From: Acanthopleura granulata
Lineage: Eukaryota > Mollusca > Polyplacophora > Chitonida > Chitonidae
Assembly: GCA_016165875.1 (NCBI GenBank)
Contig: JABBOT010000023.1
Span: 1,984,001-2,048,000, forward strand
DNA length: 64,000 bases
Direction of reading: 5' to 3'
Below, in pieces: positions 60,701 to 64,000 of the stretch. The number at the start of each line of letters is the position of its first letter. The first letter of the stretch is position 1. A model generated the notes under the pieces. It saw only the letters and a program-made list of their open reading frames with translations. It was not told where the DNA came from and searched no databases. The translations under genes and the position numbers were made by a program.

Positions 60701-63219
60701 TTCTCCTGAAGAAAAAAACCCCAAAATATTTAAGACACTATTTGCAAATAAGTTTTGACGCTCATTCATTGGAGTTTGGCATCATTTTATGTTTACTTCT
60801 GCTTTAAGCAAACTGGGATCATGACCAACGTATCTCAGAGCTAGTCGGTGGCAGACCTTTCCACTTATAACACTTGAAAAAGCCAGCAGAGTGATTAAGC
60901 TTGAACTCACAGTGACCTCATTGGCGAGAGGGTCACTGTGAGTTTAAGTATCCAATATAAGGTTAATTTTTAATTCACTGAACCGATACACTTGTCCCGT
61001 ATACTTTCATGAGATCTGCCTCGAATTAATCGTAAATCGTTGTTCTACCATCACTTCATGTGGAAAAGCAACAATTATCCGAATTGGTAAGACAAAGCCA
61101 AGCGTAGTGATCCGTTCAAGCGTGTTTGATTTCTCCTCTAATGACCTGTTTACTCACCCCGACACTGATGACGTCACAGATTGCACAACGGAGTAAGTGA
61201 CAGGGTCATCCACTTTGATTAGGTCACCTCCCAGGGACAGGCAGATTTCTCGGGCCTGGGTCCAGTTCGCCTTTGATCGGAACACTTTATAACACGGCCC
61301 ATCACTTGTGTAATTGGCGAATTCTTCCGGGCAGGATCCTGCAAATGGTAAACACAGAAAGCATGGTGTATGTGATTGATTTCCTTGATTGGTGTTTTCA
61401 CGCAGTACTCATGAATATTTCACTTATACGATAGTGACCAGTGTTTTGAAAATAAATCTTAGCCTTGAGAATACAATAAAAACGTAGTCTGCATGCAGGG
61501 GCCCGAGCTTTCGTGTGCCGAAGCCTTCCAAACCACCGAACGAGGTATAACGTCGGAAACGAGAATGCATATCGTTTACTTATGCGCGTGTGTTTTGTGG
61601 ATATAAATCGGCTTTTAAACTCTACAGTGGGACTTACTTTCAGCGGTTACGTGTTATCATTTGTCAGCTATCATATTTGTGGTGGCTGCTCTGGTTCTAC
61701 TCTCTTTGTTGTTGTCTTTGATTTTGTCAACAGGTAGAACGGCTACTATCTTTCTCAGCATGGCGTTTTCATTAATTGCTACAGCGAGAAAGGTGAGAAA
61801 ATGATATCCAATAACCAATCGTTGGTAATCCATTCATCTTTCCTCGAGAACTCCGTCAATCACCTTTTCGTAACATTTCTCATCGTATATAGGTACGCAT
61901 ATAATAAAAAAGACAGCAAAACTAGAGGAGCGACGACAATGTGATTGTTGGCACTTTATTTATTTATTTATTTATTTATTTGATTGGTGTTTTACTCAAA
62001 CATATTTCACTTATACGACGGACGGCCAGCATTATGGTGGGAGGAAACCAGGCACCACCCGGGGGAAACCAACGGCCATCCGTCGGTTGCTGGGGGACAT
62101 TCCCACATACGACCGGAGAGGAAGTAGCATGAGCTGGACTTGAACTCGACCACGCGACCGCATTGGTGAGAGGCACCCGGGTTATTAACCCGGTCTAACC
62201 GCTCTGACGCGCTTAAGCCTCCGGCAACGGAGGCCCCATGTTGGCACTTTAATGGATCAGACATAAAACCGGTGAATCCGGCCTCCTGTCATTTTACCTC
62301 ATTTATGAGAGTTTATTTAAACGGTTCATGTAAATGCTTACCCCGCCTCCTCAGAATAAAAGCAGGTGTAAAAGACGTCTTGTCTTGCCATCACATTTAA
62401 TAAATAATTACATGAAAATAACGCAAAGGGACCAATATAACATTCTAATCCAAAGGACAATTGTAATCATCAAAAGAAACATGCAGGATTCATGAAGTTT
62501 TGTGATATGGTTCTGCATGGGAATTAATCGTTGAGAATGTCTGGAATGGCTCAACAAGGAGAATAGTGCTAGGCTCTGGAATGAGTAGTCAGTCATTATG
62601 TGAAGGGCACCCAGAGACTGAAGGACACACGTCCCTGGGTGCCCATTCCTGCCACATCTCTCTGTTCAATCACAATCGTCATTAACAGATTACCAAAACA
62701 TCACAATGACAGACCTACTGTCTGAAACCAAGAATGACAGAAAATGATAATCATCAGCGACAGACTGGCTTTCTCAAACAACAAAACACAATCGTCAATG
62801 ACAGACTCACTCTCTCAACCGACACAACAAAATTATCATTGACTGCCTCAAAGAACAGATCACAAATGTCAACTATGAAATTCATTTTTACGTTTTCTGG
62901 GAATTGTAAATTAAACCATGGATTTCTTCAATGACAAAGATACATGCTGAACTTCGATATCAACATAGGGCGATCGAAACAATATGGATGCATTATTAAG
63001 CCATAATCATTCATTCAATACATGGTAACAATCTTTTGCTTGTCTGAAGAATTCAGATTACTTTGCACTAAATGGTTCTCTTTTAAATCAGACTTTGATT
63101 AATCCGTCATTTGAGACTGCGCATTGTTGAGTATACATACCCAAGCACAATCCTGATAGTCCAATGATAAGGAGTACCACTTTAAGAACGTGTCCCACTG
63201 CTAAATCCCTAACTGCCAT
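57495..63219 (-). CDS. Secreted C-type lectin with C-terminal PAN/Apple-like domain
   Basis: Four exons join by phase: 63219-63141, 61338-61158, 59527-59310 and 57760-57495, giving 247 residues. Exon 1 is a signal peptide (MAVRDLAVGHVLKVVLLIIG). Exons 2 and 3 form a long-form C-type lectin domain starting at residue 29 (CPEEF...GPCYKVF, NWTQAREICLSLGGDLIKV, then YYWIGLNDLVTEGRYFWLDG, QPN at the ligand-motif site, and NLWEDKACADVYPFLC). Exon 4 has the cysteine spacing of a PAN/Apple domain (EDCLRQCLQITACDRVTY... DNCFVGFF) and ends at TAA 57495-57497. CRD donors are strong (GG|GTGAGT, AAG|GTATGT). The product is probably a secreted recognition lectin. Joining exon 4 rests on phase and position only, so it is less certain than exons 1-3. 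Confidence 0.8.
58640..59295. repeat. Minisatellite of about 57 bp, roughly eleven diverged units
   Basis: The unit is built on AAGCTCTGCCATTTGCAATA, CCAGCTCCCTCACGTA and CTTCCTTTACACTCTACCA. It lies in the lectin intron 3 and ends about 15 bp from the exon 3 donor. Confidence 0.92.
59310..59527 (-). CDS. Lectin exon 3: second half of the CRD
   Basis: The acceptor is CTTTCAG. It encodes YYWIGLNDLVTEGRYFWLDG, then a QPN tripeptide where mannose-type lectins carry EPN and galactose-type QPD, then WED in place of WND, and the last two CRD cysteines. It ends CAAG|GTATGTG in phase 1, so a further exon is required. Confidence 0.92.
59655..59884 (-). repeat. tRNA-derived SINE with a 40-bp internal gap
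   Basis: TTTGACTGGTGTTTTATGTC and the ACCGACTGAGCCA head are present; the GGTGGGAGGAAACCGGGCAG block is missing after CGGCGGCCCGG. Lies in lectin intron 2. Confidence 0.87.
60000..60560 (-). repeat. Pair of related segments of unknown kind
   Basis: 60000-60075 and 60480-60555 share GACACCA-type, GGCAGCAC(A/T)TT and GACACAGTATATA blocks in the same order. A stretch near 60155-60165 (AATGGTACTTCTTGCTG in reverse) resembles the lectin signal-peptide exon. This may be remains of duplicated first exons. Confidence 0.45.
60600..60800 (-). repeat. Single arm of the 16.8-17.4 kb foldback element
   Basis: Shares CATACAAAAATATTTTCAAA and CTTTTCTCCTGAA with 17275-17320. Confidence 0.82.
60830..60945 (-). 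repeat. SINE fragment with a small inverted duplication
   Basis: CTTGAACTCACAGTGACCTC is followed within 15 bp by its partial reverse, GTCACTGTGAGTTTAAG. Confidence 0.65.
61158..61338 (-). CDS. Lectin exon 2: first half of the CRD
   Basis: The acceptor is TTTGCAG; the exon opens with a GSCPEEF start and encodes two N-terminal cysteines, the WTQAREIC helix (W...A...C) and GGDLIKVDD, all standard C-type lectin landmarks. The donor GG|GTGAGTAA closes in phase 2. Confidence 0.9.
61385..61442 (-). repeat. SINE 3' fragment
   Basis: TTGATTGGTGTTTTCACGCA and ATGAATATTTCACTTATACG, then the match stops. Lies in lectin intron 1. Confidence 0.75.
61958..62242 (-). repeat. tRNA-derived SINE, full-length copy
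   Basis: The minus-strand head GGGGCCTCCGTTGCC, the body and a TTTA-expanded tail at 61958-61980 are all present. Lies in lectin intron 1. Confidence 0.9.
62604..62643. other. Perfect 10-bp inverted repeat
   Basis: GGGCACCCAG and CTGGGTGCCC face each other across about 20 bases in lectin intron 1. No function is implied. Confidence 0.6.
63141..63219 (-). CDS. Lectin exon 1: signal peptide
   Basis: The ATG is at 63219. A short N-region is followed by the hydrophobic run VLKVVLLIIGLSGLCLG, and a GG|GTATGT donor closes in phase 1. Confidence 0.8.
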
Positions 63220-64000
63220 GCTTAAGTCGAGTTACTAGTAATCATGGACACCAGAGTGAAGGCCAAATCCACTGTCACAACCTATGAAGGTATACAGGTC
63301 AATGTGGTCATCAGTGTTCGCGTGAAATTTTAAAGCACGGATAAACGCTATGATTTCGTTGTAAAACAATAGAGGCCTAAAGATTATCCTCGCGAACTGA
63401 AGTTCACCTCAACAGGCTTCCAATTTTAGTTCTTAGAGAACAGTACGAATAACAAACACACAGCCAAGTCCATTTGGTTGCCTGTGGCGACCGTACAAGT
63501 ACGATAAAACTCTAGACTTGACCGGCCTTGACACTTGTTCGACGACCTCTGAGGTGTTGCTTCATCACTGGATAAGGTGATCAACTTGTATCCGGTTCCA
63601 TTCATATCCGCCAACTCTATACAAACTCTGACTGGGGAGATAATTACCTACTCTATCACCACACTTGAATGCTTTATTCCGTCAGTTGCTTAGCACTTAT
63701 CCCATATTTGTGGGCAGACTGTTCAGATTGTACAATGAAGGCAGTTTTACCATTTGAATTGGTCGTAGCGACCTCTTCAGCGAAAATATGGACTTTTCTT
63801 GTCGACGTATGAATAGAAAATTAGGAAAACGTACGAACACGCACAGCATACTGTGAATATTGTAGGCCATGGAACATAAATATAACAACGGTGAGGCATA
63901 AACTGTTGATGTTCATTATTTTATTTGCCATTAAAGCAGGAATTGCGGCACAAAGGTGCTCTTAATGCGCCAATGGTGTCTACTTGCATGGCGTTTCCGG
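63220..64000. other. Upstream flank of the lectin gene
   Basis: No TATA box or other promoter element could be chosen with confidence, and no further exon was seen. Confidence 0.45.

Overview
This is eukaryotic DNA, probably from a marine mollusc (bivalve or gastropod). Coding sequence is split by introns with GT/AG borders. About twenty copies of one tRNA-headed SINE are scattered on both strands, with many MITE-like elements and minisatellites. The species call is inference: the protein families and this SINE type suit a mollusc, but no single feature proves it.

Main content: two related immune-type STAND NTPase genes lie head to head. Gene A (minus, 10077-23352, nine coding exons, about 1048 residues) encodes a DED-like death-fold domain, an NB-ARC NTPase, a winged helix, TPRs and an acidic tail. 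Gene B (plus, 31086-46613, eight coding exons) has the same exon phases from the Walker A exon to the stop, but a different N-terminal death-fold domain (CARD-like). B carries two in-frame stops, TGA at 42364 and TAG at 43284, while its splice sites and NTPase motifs remain intact. It is annotated as a young pseudogene or a truncated allele. The start codons are about 7.7 kb apart, an arrangement reminiscent of plant paired NLRs.

Right flank (49-64 kb): a secreted C-type lectin gene on the minus strand (57495-63219) has four exons whose phases join: signal peptide, two-exon CRD, PAN/Apple-like C-terminus. A second CRD half-exon at 51909-52121 has a one-base frameshift, and a broken Tc1/mariner transposase tail lies at 50533-50765.

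Left flank (1-10 kb): no convincing gene. It holds a diffuse tandem repeat, two related MITEs with long terminal inverted repeats, a 1.3-kb repeat whose inverted copy is in gene A intron 2, and a 36-bp minisatellite just past the gene A stop.

Repeats make up much of the introns and intergenic DNA. The clearest nested insertion is a TTAA-flanked, piggyBac-like MITE splitting a SINE in gene B intron 2, with a second copy in gene A intron 6. How the genes work together is inference: a cytosolic receptor pair with death-fold adaptor domains beside a secreted lectin would fit an innate-immunity neighbourhood.
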